Positions 7,945-16,647 are shown, numbered from the stretch's first letter. The stretch: DNA of 36,174 nucleotides from Pirellulaceae bacterium (GCA_030748485.1 JASMLW010000300.1:1-36174), one strand, 5' to 3'. Notes: a model not told the origin generated them from the sequence alone. Program-made: numbers and translations.

Positions 7945-8658
7945 TCAACGCCGGTCGCGTCGCTCGCCGCCGAGGGCTTTGCGGAACGGACGATTGTTGA
8001 GTTCATTCGTCTGGTCGCCCTGCGTGCGATCAGCCGAGTCACCGTCTTTTTGCTCGCCACCTTCCGTGGCGGAGCCGCCGTCTCCACAGTCGTCCTGCTC
8101 GCTATGCGACGACTCGTTCTGAGCCGGCGGCGCGAAGTACTCCAGAGGATTGAACCCGGAATATGACGGGATCATGTACGGATCGTTCGTTTGAGGTTGG
8201 ATCGGCAGAGTGTATTTGAATTGAAACTTGTCGTAGTTCAGCGAGAAGTCGTTTGGCTCGAATTTCAGTTCGAACTCAATCTCGCCTTCCTTCTTGGGTG
8301 CGTCCAACTCGATCTTGAAATCCAGTTCGGGCGTTTCGCCGCCAATCGACTCGAAGACTTGCGGCGTCGTCGAGTCCATCAGTTGGGTGATCGCCAGATC
8401 GACGACGGTGACGTCAGGCGAAGAATTCTCCCCTTGGGGCGTGTGCATTCCCGGGTTGCTGTCCGAGAAGCCCACCGAGAGGATTTCGATTTCGTCGGCG
8501 GCCGGGTTGGGGCCCGGAGCCGGCCAGACGATGTCGACCGCCATCAGGCGACGCGTTTCCAATTGCTCCAGCACAGGGCGTCGGCTCAGCGAGCGGCGAG
8601 CTTGGCGGCGGCGGGTGTTGCGTGATTTCGATCGAGCGAAGAGTTGGCGGATGGACAT
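7945..8658 (-). CDS. Secreted protein with planctomycete LExLExRxLMA N-terminus
   Basis: A 237-residue hypothetical protein. Start ATG 8658 has GGAG 8 nt upstream. The first 41 residues are very basic (Arg-rich) and end in 'VLEQLETRRLMAVD', the same exported-protein signature as the gene at 6280-7698. The middle is acidic and beta-rich; repeated segments such as 'LDFKIELDAPKKEGEIEFELKFEP' style alternating charged and aromatic residues suggest extended strands. The C-terminal 60 residues are polar and low-complexity (Ser, Glu, Gln, Asp), ending in an Arg-rich tail. No domain is recognised. It is probably a small surface or extracellular protein, possibly co-transcribed with the dockerin-bearing neighbour downstream. 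Confidence 0.75.
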   Translation of the reverse strand: MSIRQLFARSKSRNTRRRQARRSLSRRPVLEQLETRRLMAVDIVWPAPGPNPAADEIEILSVGFSDSNPGMHTPQGENSSPDVTVVDLAITQLMDSTTPQVFESIGGETPELDFKIELDAPKKEGEIEFELKFEPNDFSLNYDKFQFKYTLPIQPQTNDPYMIPSYSGFNPLEYFAPPAQNESSHSEQDDCGDGGSATEGGEQKDGDSADRTQGDQTNELNNRPFRKALGGERRDRR

Positions 8659-9128
8659 CAGGTCAGCTCCCGTGAGTGTTGTGTGGACACCCCTTACCCG
8701 CCAATCCCCGCAAGCACCCGCCAGATTATTTGAAAAAGCGGTTTTCCCTGGAAAACAAGGGCTTTTTGCTGCGGAGCTGGGTCGCGATCTTCACATCAAA
8801 CCGGCGACAACGGACAGATCATCGATCTGCGCTCGGATGGCCGGACTCGATCGCGCCGCCCATCCGGCGACCACAAAAGGTGCGCTCTCCGCGTCTACGC
8901 CCAGCGCCAGCGGATTGACCTGCCCAATCGCATGCGTCGGGGCTTCGCGCCGCCGTCCCATGGATGCGCGGTGGTGTGTCTTATGCCGATTGTATGGAGA
9001 CCTGGGCGGCGCCTCGCCCCTTTCAAGGAGGATCCTCAACAGGCTTGCCGTCGGCGACCTAGATTTGGCTGGGCGGACACTCACCCGATCGAACCCGCGC
9101 ACCGCAGCAAATCATTCGAGAATCTGCC
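8659..9128. other. Divergent intergenic region, 470 bp
   Basis: This region separates two divergent genes. It holds a nested stem-loop at 8733-8767. Frames on either strand between 8791 and 9132 lack a ribosome site and any recognisable domain. No other clear signal was seen. Confidence 0.5.
8733..8767. other. Nested inverted repeat
   Basis: An outer pair, AAAAAGC (8733-8739) and GCTTTTT (8761-8767), encloses an inner pair, GTTTTCC (8741-8747) and GGAAAAC (8750-8756), with a 2-nt centre. The inner part resembles an operator; the outer pair with its T run could make a terminator-like hairpin on either strand. It lies 75 bp upstream of the minus-strand gene that starts at 8658, so it may be an operator or attenuator. 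Confidence 0.4.
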
Positions 9129-10313
9129 GTGAAGAACAACCGCGTGCTCATTGTTGACGATGACGAACAAGCGCTGGCGTTGTTCAGGCGCAGTCTGCGA
9201 AAGCATTATCATGTTGAATCAGCTCTGACCGGCAGCGAAGCCGTGCGTCTGCTGGATCACGATGATCCGTTCGGGGTGGTCGTCGCCGACCTCCGCATGC
9301 CGGAGATGGATGGTCTGGCCGTCCTGCGGCACGCTCGCGAAATCGCGCCTGAAACAGTGCGAATTCTTCTCAGCGGGGAGGCCGATGTCGCCAGTCTGGA
9401 ATCCGCGATCAACTCGGCCGCTGTGCACCGCTTCCTGTCGAAGGCCTGTCAGCCGGACGAACTGCGGGACGCGGTTTCGGAAGCGGTCAGTCACTACCAA
9501 CTGATCACCGAGGAGAAATCGCTGCTCTCCAGCACAGTCAGCGCCAGCATGCGAGCGCTGATCGACATCGTCGCGATGGCGACTCCGGAGATCTTCGAGA
9601 GGTGCATTGAGATCCGGCCTCTGGTCGGCGAAATCGCCAAGGAAATGCAGCTGCACAACGCGTGGCACTGTGAAGTAGCGTCGCTGTTGTGCAAGCTCGG
9701 CTGCGTCGCCATCCGCGAAGCCAGTGTGGACGCGGTCTTCGGCCTCGAGCAACTCGGCCCGTACGAAACGGCGGCGTTACAAGACCAGGGCCACGTTGCT
9801 GCGGACCTAATCGGAGCGATCCCCAGTTTGTCCGCGGTCGCCGAAATCGTGCGGCACCAGGACAACGCCTACGTCTCGCGTGATCCTGACGAACTGGCCA
9901 AGAACGAGATCCCCGTCGGCTCGCGAATTCTCAAAGCCGCGAGCGACTACGTCGCCCACCGCATTCGGTGGAACGACGGTGAACTCGCCCTCGCCACGAT
10001 GGAGTTAACGCCGGACGACTACGACCCGCAGATCGTCGAGTTGCTGGTGAAGTCGGAGAAGCTGGAGCGCCGGTATCGAATCGAAGCCGTCGGTGTGGAC
10101 AACATCCCCCAGCGGGGATTCGTGTACGAGCCGATCAAGACGGAAACCGGCGAAGTCGTTTTCCAGCGGGGCGAAGAGCTGAGCCTCACGTTGTGTCAGA
10201 GGCTGAACGGGGTCCTCAAGACGCGCGGACTCCAACAGCCGCTGAAGTTCTTCGTGCTCAACTCCGCACAGCCGGACGAGTCCGCACGGACCGCGGCGCA
10301 GGTCAGCGTCTGA
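9129..10313 (+). CDS. Response regulator with degenerate HD-GYP-like output domain
   Basis: A 394-residue two-component regulator. Residues 1-120 are a complete receiver domain: acidic pocket D10-D12, phospho-acceptor D54 in 'VVADLRMPEMDG', the conserved Ser at 82 and Lys105 in 'FLSKACQPDEL'. Residues about 140-320 align in pattern with HD-GYP phosphodiesterases of RpfG type, but the metal ligands are missing: the usual 'LLHDIGK' is 'LLCKLGC', the 'HHE' step is 'RHQD', and the GYP signature is absent. It is therefore probably not a c-di-GMP hydrolase but a binding or scaffold output domain. The C-terminal 75 residues are a separate small domain. There is no histidine kinase beside it, so its partner is unknown. 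It lies convergent to the beta-lactamase-like gene at 10356. Confidence 0.85.
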   Translation: MKNNRVLIVDDDEQALALFRRSLRKHYHVESALTGSEAVRLLDHDDPFGVVVADLRMPEMDGLAVLRHAREIAPETVRILLSGEADVASLESAINSAAVHRFLSKACQPDELRDAVSEAVSHYQLITEEKSLLSSTVSASMRALIDIVAMATPEIFERCIEIRPLVGEIAKEMQLHNAWHCEVASLLCKLGCVAIREASVDAVFGLEQLGPYETAALQDQGHVAADLIGAIPSLSAVAEIVRHQDNAYVSRDPDELAKNEIPVGSRILKAASDYVAHRIRWNDGELALATMELTPDDYDPQIVELLVKSEKLERRYRIEAVGVDNIPQRGFVYEPIKTETGEVVFQRGEELSLTLCQRLNGVLKTRGLQQPLKFFVLNSAQPDESARTAAQVSV

Positions 10314-10355
10314 GCGGGCGTTCACGGCTGGCTCACCGCGAAAACCGACCGGCGG

Positions 10356-11441
10356 TCACTTCTTCTCTGGCGCCGCTTCCATCAGGAGTTTCCAGAACTG
10401 GCGATCGAACGTTCTGCCGGCGTCCGGTTGATCTCCTAGACGAGTCACGACGAGATCGAGACTGGGGACGACAAAGCAGCGCCGGTTCAACGCGCCCTTG
10501 GCGGCGAACATGTCGGCTGGAGCCGTGGTTGGCCGCGGAGCTCGACCGGCCGCATTCGCGTCGCGGCTCACCCACCACAAGTAACCGTAGTAGGGATTGA
10601 GCCGCTGCGAGGTTGTCGTCGACGCTTTGAGGTAATCTCGATCGGCGAGCACGACCTGTTCGTCCCACTTGCCGCCCGCCAGCGCCAGCAATCCAAAGCG
10701 AGCCAAATCGCGAGCGCTGGTCGCGAAACCGAAACCATTGCCGGCGCGTTCCCCCAAGACTCCTCGACTGGTCCACTTGGAATCCGCCATGCCGATCGGC
10801 TGGGTTAGCCACTTCTTTGTCAGTTCATGTCGATCCATCTTTGCGGCTGCGGCGACGACATCCATCGACTTCGCGTAAGCGCGCGTGTTGTAAAGCCACT
10901 TGGCTCCCGGCTCGGCCGCGAACTCGCCGCGCACGGTCAGCCCGCTGGTCATGGTGATCAGATGACGGATCTTGATCGCCCGCTCTTGTTCGGGCGTCGC
11001 GCGAGACCAGCCCTCACCGAGATACTGAGTGACCGAGTCATCGATCTTCAACAGACCTTTCTGCTGGGCGACGCCGACGAGCACCGATGCGACGCTCTTT
11101 TGCGCCGAGGCGACATCTTCGATACCGCGTCCCGCCTTGTCTCGTCCGATCAGTCGCCGGTTGAATTTAGCCGACTTGGCGCCCGTCAACTCCCAGTACT
11201 GTTCGGCCATGATCTTGCCGCGATGCAAGATCACCACACCGGTGGACCGCTGCGCGCCGGCGTAATCCAAGGCGCGTTGCAGCTTCGCTTTGTCCCAGGA
11301 AACATCCGCCGGCTCCACCCGCTCCCACTCGCCCTCCTCCGGCGGAAAGTAAAGCTCACCGGCCTGAAGCGAATGGCGCAAGCCCAATACAGCCAGAAGC
11401 AAGAAAAAAGTCGCGACAACAGTTGTGATTTTCTTCATCAT
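10356..11441 (-). CDS. Exported serine hydrolase, beta-lactamase-related (peptidase S12 family)
   Basis: A 361-residue protein with an N-terminal signal peptide (about residues 1-27, 'MMKK' then a long hydrophobic run). The beta-lactamase/transpeptidase SxxK motif is Ser112-Ala-Gln-Lys115 within 'EDVASAQKSVASV', the second motif is 'WLYNTRAY' near residue 184, and a third-motif-like 'AAKGALNRRCFVVP' lies near 313. This arrangement is typical of the class C beta-lactamase/esterase (S12) family. Many members are esterases, D-amino-acid peptidases or penicillin-binding-protein relatives, so antibiotic resistance should not be assumed. The ribosome site is weak; ATG 11438 is an alternative start. 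It stands alone, convergent with the response regulator. Confidence 0.87.
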   Translation of the reverse strand: MMKKITTVVATFFLLLAVLGLRHSLQAGELYFPPEEGEWERVEPADVSWDKAKLQRALDYAGAQRSTGVVILHRGKIMAEQYWELTGAKSAKFNRRLIGRDKAGRGIEDVASAQKSVASVLVGVAQQKGLLKIDDSVTQYLGEGWSRATPEQERAIKIRHLITMTSGLTVRGEFAAEPGAKWLYNTRAYAKSMDVVAAAAKMDRHELTKKWLTQPIGMADSKWTSRGVLGERAGNGFGFATSARDLARFGLLALAGGKWDEQVVLADRDYLKASTTTSQRLNPYYGYLWWVSRDANAAGRAPRPTTAPADMFAAKGALNRRCFVVPSLDLVVTRLGDQPDAGRTFDRQFWKLLMEAAPEKK

Positions 11442-11557
11442 GAACGAGGTGTCCCGGGTGTTTGCTGATTGGATTGTGCTGATTGTTTTTTGCGGATGCC
11501 CCGATTATAGGCTCGTGCCCTGCAACGTGCGGCGTTCGTTTGCGGTGGGTTCATCCC

Positions 11558-13663
11558 TCATCTCAACACGATGATTTCGTTTTCGGGCAACATCCGTCGC
11601 AGGTTTTCAATGGCAGCGGATGTAATGGTCGTCCCCACCAGATAGACACTCACTCCCGGCTTCAAATCCTTCAGAGCGGCCAACCCCTCACTGGTCAGTG
11701 GGTTGTAGGCCAACGTCAAGGTTTTCAAGCTGCGCAGTCGCCCGGTGATTGGGAGGAACGAGTCGGTGACACCCGTTCGCCAGAGCGTGAGGTGTTCGAG
11801 GCCGTCGATGTCGGCAAGCCACGTCAATTGCTCATCGTCCAATGGCACGTTGTAAATCTCCAACCGGCGAAGGCGACTGAACTCGGTGATCGTTTCCAGG
11901 CCAGCTGCGGTCGCTTGAATTCCATTGAGGTTCAGTTCCTCTAGTTGCTCGAGTCTTCTCAACTGCAATAGGCCATCGTCCGTGAAACTCGCGCCGTTCA
12001 AAGTCAATTTGCGAGTAGTCGGGGCGATGAAGGCGAGACCACGGTCGGTAACATCCGGCCAGCGATCAAAGCTGCCGAAGACGTGCGTTTCCGGCGGCTG
12101 GACAACACGCAAGTAACGACGCAACAGATCGTCATCACGGGGTTGCAACGACATCGTTAGTCGCTCCAGATCCAAACCCTCCAGATGATCCAAGCCATCC
12201 CGCGAAACTGAAGTGCGGCTTATGTCGAGATGCTTCAACTTCCGTAACTTGGCCACGCGTTCTAAGGTTGAATCGCCGATCGGAAGATGAACCAGGCAGA
12301 GCGTTTCAACTGCGGGGGTCTTGGCGAGCAGCGCGGCGGCTGCCTCGTCGGAAACGCCAATGTCGCTGAGAATCACCTGTTTGAGATTTGGCATCATCGG
12401 GAGATGGTTCCAGTGCCGCCCATCGATGTTGCCGCGCTCGACATACAAAGATGAAAGCGACTTCAAATGAGCTAACTCGACGAGCGCGTCCTGCTCGATC
12501 TTCACGTCGTGCAACGCGAGCTGGTCCAGCTGGGGCAACTTGCGAAGGTGGGAGAGCCCGTTCGTGGAGAGCTCCCCATCGCGAAGCGTGAGTTTTGTCA
12601 ACGCCGACGAAGTGGAAAGTCGCTCAAGCGTTGTGTCGTGGACTTGGTGGAATTCGACGTGACGCACTTGGCCGCTGGGCGGGAATAGGCTGTGGGCGGC
12701 CCAACGGACATAGGAGCCGTCAAGCGTCCCAGTCCAAATCGTCGCTAAGCCACTGACGACAATCGTCGCCAGCAAGGCCATGTGAATCCCCAAGGGCCGA
12801 TACGGTTGCGCATTCGAGTCCGTAGCAGCATCGCTCGTGTTCGACTTCGCAATCCGCCATCCTGCTTGCCCGAGAAGTACAAGCGTCAGAATGGTTAGCG
12901 AGTTGAAGTAGAAGAACTCCTGGACCAAGTAGTAGAGAATACTGCGGACGATCACTGGACGTTGGAGCGCTTCAACCGGTGCGTTCTTTTGAATTGCAAA
13001 GTACGACCAGGCGAAAGCAACGACCACACATAACAGCATCCAACGCCAGGCTCGAGCGTATAGAACTGCAGCAGGTCGGGCTGACAATGTGCAGACCGAA
13101 CAGCCGACGCCACACACCCACAGCAAGGCAATCCCGCATAGCCAAGGCGCTAATTGCTCAACGTCCGGTGGTTGTGACCTGAACGCATGCCACAATTCAG
13201 GCCAGGCAATCCGTTCCCGAAAGACCCCAAGGAAACTAGCGACCGCAGCCAGAATCAAGAACAGGGAGAGGGAGGCTGAGTGCCGACCACTCTCTGTTTC
13301 GCGGAAGGCGAGTTGCCAGTTCAGTCCTCGAAAAAGCACGATCAGAGGGACGGCGACCAAAACGACAACTGGGGCGTATACCGCACCGGGCTCAGTGCCA
13401 TCGATGACAACTGGGAGACCGATGATAAAGGCAAGGAGCAGGATTCCACAGAGAACGCGAATCACAAAAGGCTCGGGACCAAGCCCGGTCCACAATACAA
13501 CAAGCGTAGCTTGGCTCGACACGATGAGGAACGCCAGTTGGCGCCACTCGGACAAGATGCCTGACGCCGTTGGTCCCGACTCGGGGTCCGGTAGATTTCC
13601 CAATACAACAAGGAATAGCGCCAAGTGGCTGAAAAACAGAACAGGCGCGACGAGACGGCTCAT
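11558..13663 (-). CDS. Polytopic membrane protein with C-terminal leucine-rich repeats
   Basis: A 701-residue protein. ATG 13663 is the start because GGAGG lies 7 nt upstream; a longer frame to 13699 has no such site. Residues about 1-330 contain around eight hydrophobic segments, i.e. an integral membrane domain with no recognised transporter motif. Residues about 345-700 are leucine-rich repeats of the 'L.L.L.....' type with units of about 23-25 residues, such as 'LKHLDISRTSVSRDGLDHLEGL' like repeats and 'LEELNLNGIQATAAGLETI'. One stretch (about 505-535) breaks the repeat pattern. LRR tails like this are common in planctomycetes and mediate protein binding. Which side of the membrane they face is not known. 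The gene is divergent from the ExbD-like gene at 13833. Function unknown. Confidence 0.85.
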   Translation of the reverse strand: MSRLVAPVLFFSHLALFLVVLGNLPDPESGPTASGILSEWRQLAFLIVSSQATLVVLWTGLGPEPFVIRVLCGILLLAFIIGLPVVIDGTEPGAVYAPVVVLVAVPLIVLFRGLNWQLAFRETESGRHSASLSLFLILAAVASFLGVFRERIAWPELWHAFRSQPPDVEQLAPWLCGIALLWVCGVGCSVCTLSARPAAVLYARAWRWMLLCVVVAFAWSYFAIQKNAPVEALQRPVIVRSILYYLVQEFFYFNSLTILTLVLLGQAGWRIAKSNTSDAATDSNAQPYRPLGIHMALLATIVVSGLATIWTGTLDGSYVRWAAHSLFPPSGQVRHVEFHQVHDTTLERLSTSSALTKLTLRDGELSTNGLSHLRKLPQLDQLALHDVKIEQDALVELAHLKSLSSLYVERGNIDGRHWNHLPMMPNLKQVILSDIGVSDEAAAALLAKTPAVETLCLVHLPIGDSTLERVAKLRKLKHLDISRTSVSRDGLDHLEGLDLERLTMSLQPRDDDLLRRYLRVVQPPETHVFGSFDRWPDVTDRGLAFIAPTTRKLTLNGASFTDDGLLQLRRLEQLEELNLNGIQATAAGLETITEFSRLRRLEIYNVPLDDEQLTWLADIDGLEHLTLWRTGVTDSFLPITGRLRSLKTLTLAYNPLTSEGLAALKDLKPGVSVYLVGTTITSAAIENLRRMLPENEIIVLR

Positions 13664-13741
13664 CGTCAGTCCTCCTGACACGCATTGTATCGAAACCAAC
13701 TCGGTTGAAGGATGAATGAAACCTGCCGCCGCTGAATTCTC

Positions 13742-13771
13742 TTGACAACCGCCCAGAGGGGGCGGTTAGAT
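13742..13771 (+). promoter_or_regulatory. Promoter and inverted repeat upstream of the exbD-like gene
   Basis: TTGACA (13742-13747) and TTAGAT (13766-13771) are 18 bp apart and lie about 60 bp upstream of the ExbD-like start. Between them is an inverted repeat, AACCGCCC (13747-13754) and GGGCGGTT (13760-13767), with a 5-bp centre. This is the position of a repressor operator, so the gene may be controlled by a DNA-binding dimer. No regulator gene is adjacent. Confidence 0.5.
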
Positions 13772-13832
13772 TGGCGATACGGAGTACGGTCCGGAGTTTG
13801 TCGATTCCCAGTTCCGCCGGTGGAGTGATTTG

Positions 13833-14369
13833 ATGTCTTCAGCCACTTCTCGCTGTCCACGTTGTCACGGCGCGCCGGGCGGCGACTGTCGATGTGAGAC
13901 TCCTTCGCCCGACAACGTCGAGTTCGACCGGAGGGTGATCCAAGAGGGCGGCATGGACATGACGCCGTTGGTCGACGTCACCTTCCTGTTGCTGATCTTC
14001 TTTATGGTCACTGCCGCCTTTACTCTGCAGCGATCCATCGAAGTTCCCCGACCTGAACAGACCGCCGAACGCAGCCTCAACTACGAGGATCTCGAAGACC
14101 CCGACGACCCAATCGTCGTGATCGTCGATCAGTTCAGTACATTTCGCGTGCGGACGGCGGCGTCCGAGGAAGAGGCTCCGAGCAAGCACGAATTGTTGCG
14201 GAAGTTGCGCCGCGCTCGAAATTCGGCTCCGGCGTACGCCCCGCCGCGGCGATTGTTGATCAAAGCGCACGGCGACGCGTTGCACGAGCGAGTCGTTATG
14301 GCGCTCGACGCGGGCGCCGAAGTCGGCATGGAGCAAATGCAGATCATTACAGTGGAAGAGGACCTGTAG
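13833..14369 (+). CDS. ExbD/TolR-family protein with N-terminal cysteine motif
   Basis: A 178-residue member of the biopolymer transport family. ATG 13833 is chosen because GGAG lies 7 nt upstream. Residues about 40-63 carry the ExbD/TolR signature 'MDMTPLVDVTFLLLIFFMVTAAF': the catalytic-type Asp in the start of a single transmembrane helix, followed by a periplasmic domain that ends near residue 175. Unusually the cytoplasmic N-terminus begins with four cysteines, 'CPRCHGAPGGDCRC', which could bind a metal. ExbD works with ExbB/MotA-type proton channels to energise TonB or a related system, but no ExbB or TonB gene is adjacent, so this copy is an orphan here. The gene ends convergently with the sulfatase, 43 bp away. 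Confidence 0.87.
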   Translation: MSSATSRCPRCHGAPGGDCRCETPSPDNVEFDRRVIQEGGMDMTPLVDVTFLLLIFFMVTAAFTLQRSIEVPRPEQTAERSLNYEDLEDPDDPIVVIVDQFSTFRVRTAASEEEAPSKHELLRKLRRARNSAPAYAPPRRLLIKAHGDALHERVVMALDAGAEVGMEQMQIITVEEDL

Positions 14370-14412
14370 CACTTGCATCGAGCCGCAATTCAGCGCACCG
14401 CCCCGGCCGCGA

Positions 14413-16002
14413 TCACGAACCGCCGGCGGATGCTGTTGGATCGTAGTCGGGATTGGGCTCCATCATTTCGGCCCCCACATCTCGACGCCAACGGTGAAGT
14501 TTGTCGAGCAGTTGTTGAGCGATCGCGGGGCGAGTTTTCGCCAAGTCGCGATGTTCGCCCGGGTCCGCCTCGAGATCGAACAGCTGAATCGAACCGTTCT
14601 CAAAGTACTCGAGCAACTTGTACTTACCGCTGCGAATGGCTCCGCCCGGACTTTGCATGCCGTGGTTGCTGTAATGCGGGAAGTGCCAATAGATGGCGTC
14701 GCGTCCCAGCGTTTTCTCACCGCGCACCAGGGGAGCCAGACTTACACCGTCGCGATGTTTGTCGGGCAGTTGAGTCGCGCCGATCATCTCGAGAATCGTC
14801 GGGTAGAAGTCGGTGCTGATGACCGGTTCGCGGCTGACTGAACCGGCGCGCCCCCGGCCGGGCCATTTGATAATCAGAGGCACGCGAATGCCCCCCTCGT
14901 ACAACCAGCCCTTGGCGCCTCGCAGCGGCAAGTTCGAAGTCGAGTAAGCGGCGTCCAGTCTCCGCGGATTCACGACGCGCGTGGGCCGACCGAAATTGGC
15001 CCCCGACATGCCGCCGTTGTCCGAGGTGAGAATGATGATCGTGTCCTGTTCGAGATCGAGCGCCCGCAACTTGGCGACGACTCGTCCCAAACTCTCGTCG
15101 ACGCTCTCCACCATCGCGGCGAACTGGACGTTGTCTTGGCGCTGTTTGATCTTGACCATCTGGTTTGGCAGCACCCGGTACTCAGCGTAGGCCTCCTCAT
15201 CCAACATGGCGGCGAGCTGAGTTGGGGTGAAGGAGGCCTTCGAGTCGGGGTTGCCTTCCAGAATGAACGGCTGGGCGTCGGGCGGAAGTTGCGCACGCTT
15301 CCGCTCGTATTTCTCGACGAGGTCGGGTCGGCCGTGAATTGGATCGTGTACGGCGAAGTGAGACAGGTAGAGAAAGAACGGCCGGTCGGCGTTGTCGTCG
15401 ATGAACTCGAGTGCTTCGTCGGTGAGCCGGTCGGTCAGGTAATCGCCCGGCTTGTCCTCCAGCCCCAAAAACTTGAACGGCGCGTGGTATCCGGCCTTCG
15501 GCCAACCCTTGTTCCACCTGGGAACCTGGACGTCGAACCCCTGTTGCAAGGGTCCAGCTGGATCTTCACCCAGGTGCCATTTTCCAAAGTGCCCCGTCCG
15601 ATAGCCGTGTCGCCTGAGCGCTTCCGCGAGCGTCAGTTCGTCGAGCGGCAGAGCTTGATGAATGCGCGCATTCTTGAGCCGCTGAAACGCGAACTCGCGA
15701 CGCCCGCTGAGCCAGTCGGTGAGCATCAAGCGGGCGGGGTATTTTCCCGTCATCACAGCGGCGCGGGTCGGCGAGCAGACATGGCAAGCCGCGTACGCCT
15801 GAGTGAATCGCGTGCCTTGCAGGGCCAGTCGATCGATCTGCTCGGTCTCGTAGAAAGTGCTGCCGTAACACGCCAGATCGGTCCAGCCCATGTCGTCGAT
15901 CAAGAAGAAGACGACGTTCGGTTTTCGGCCATCGGCCGCCTCCGCGCGAGCGGCGGCGATCATTGGAAGGCACGTCAACAACAGGATGAGAGCGGCTTTC
16001 AT
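14413..16002 (-). CDS. Type I sulfatase (arylsulfatase family), secreted
   Basis: A 529-residue sulfatase with a signal peptide (about residues 1-22). The active-site signature is Cys76-Ser-Pro-Thr-Arg80 followed by 'AAVMTGKYPAR'; the cysteine is the one converted to formylglycine, by FGE or anSME. Metal-binding Asp36 and Asp37 lie in 'FFLIDDMGW', and 'TSDNGG' provides the later metal ligands; a conserved 'HFGKWHLG' is also present. Length is normal. Planctomycetes carry many such enzymes, which hydrolyse sulfate esters on marine or algal glycans or aromatic sulfates. The exact substrate cannot be read from the motifs. No maturase gene is nearby. The ribosome site is weak and the gene is monocistronic, divergent from the GNAT gene at 16147. 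Confidence 0.95.
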   Translation of the reverse strand: MKAALILLLTCLPMIAAARAEAADGRKPNVVFFLIDDMGWTDLACYGSTFYETEQIDRLALQGTRFTQAYAACHVCSPTRAAVMTGKYPARLMLTDWLSGRREFAFQRLKNARIHQALPLDELTLAEALRRHGYRTGHFGKWHLGEDPAGPLQQGFDVQVPRWNKGWPKAGYHAPFKFLGLEDKPGDYLTDRLTDEALEFIDDNADRPFFLYLSHFAVHDPIHGRPDLVEKYERKRAQLPPDAQPFILEGNPDSKASFTPTQLAAMLDEEAYAEYRVLPNQMVKIKQRQDNVQFAAMVESVDESLGRVVAKLRALDLEQDTIIILTSDNGGMSGANFGRPTRVVNPRRLDAAYSTSNLPLRGAKGWLYEGGIRVPLIIKWPGRGRAGSVSREPVISTDFYPTILEMIGATQLPDKHRDGVSLAPLVRGEKTLGRDAIYWHFPHYSNHGMQSPGGAIRSGKYKLLEYFENGSIQLFDLEADPGEHRDLAKTRPAIAQQLLDKLHRWRRDVGAEMMEPNPDYDPTASAGGS

Positions 16003-16146
16003 TTTCGTTGGTCTTTCGCAAGGAGCTCACTGGGCGGGCCGAGACGGGACGACGGCTCAGCATGCCTCTAATAAAAACGCGCCGGATTGGCGAACATCAA
16101 TATACAATCCCGAGAGAGCTCGAACTCGATTGTGCGCGAGGTTGGC

Positions 16147-16647
16147 ATGAGAGTTGAACTTCAATCGGCCGCCGATACAGACGAACCTTGGTTCGCTGAG
16201 AACCTGGCGCAGTACTACCAGGAGCTGAGCAGCTTCTCGCCGTGGCTGATGGACACGGCTTTTGGGTTGGCGTCGCGGAAGTTGCCAACGTATTGGCGAC
16301 GCGACGACCGGCACCCGCTGATCCTGAAAGCGGCGGCGCCGAGCGGAGCCATGGAGACGGTCGGTCTCGCGCTCGTCGACCAATCCTCGCCGCCCACCGA
16401 TCTGGAAGAGTTCTACATCTTGGCCGACTACCGTCGGCGCGGTTTCGGGAAACATCTCGCACACGATCTCTTCCTCGCCTTTCCCGGCGATTGGCAAGTC
16501 AGAGTTCGCAACGAGAACTCAGTCGCCGATTCTTTTTGGAAAACGACGATCGCGTCATTCACGAACGACGTCGTGACGATTAGCCAAGAGGCCGATAACT
16601 CGACGTGGACTTGTTTTCGTTTCCCCGCCGACGCGAATGCGGAGTAG
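16147..16647 (+). CDS. GNAT-family N-acetyltransferase
   Basis: A 166-residue cytoplasmic acetyltransferase. Start ATG 16147 has GAGG 5 nt upstream; an earlier TTG at 16087 is in frame but unsupported. Acetyl-CoA-binding motif A is 'LEEFYILADYRRRGFGKHLAHDLF' in part (RRxGxG/K at about residues 103-108), followed by the usual 'VRNENSVADSFWKT' strand and helix of motif B. The substrate is unknown; small GNATs modify amines on proteins, antibiotics or polyamines. The gene is divergent from the sulfatase and has no operon partner. Confidence 0.82.
   Translation: MRVELQSAADTDEPWFAENLAQYYQELSSFSPWLMDTAFGLASRKLPTYWRRDDRHPLILKAAAPSGAMETVGLALVDQSSPPTDLEEFYILADYRRRGFGKHLAHDLFLAFPGDWQVRVRNENSVADSFWKTTIASFTNDVVTISQEADNSTWTCFRFPADANAE

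Noticed and set aside
10356..11441. Antibiotic-resistance beta-lactamase
   Set aside because: The SxxK and YNT motifs fit the wider S12 hydrolase family; nothing in the sequence points specifically to lactam hydrolysis.
15136..16071. Long plus-strand frame opposite the sulfatase
   Set aside because: It is the shadow of the sulfatase, has no domain and lacks a ribosome site.
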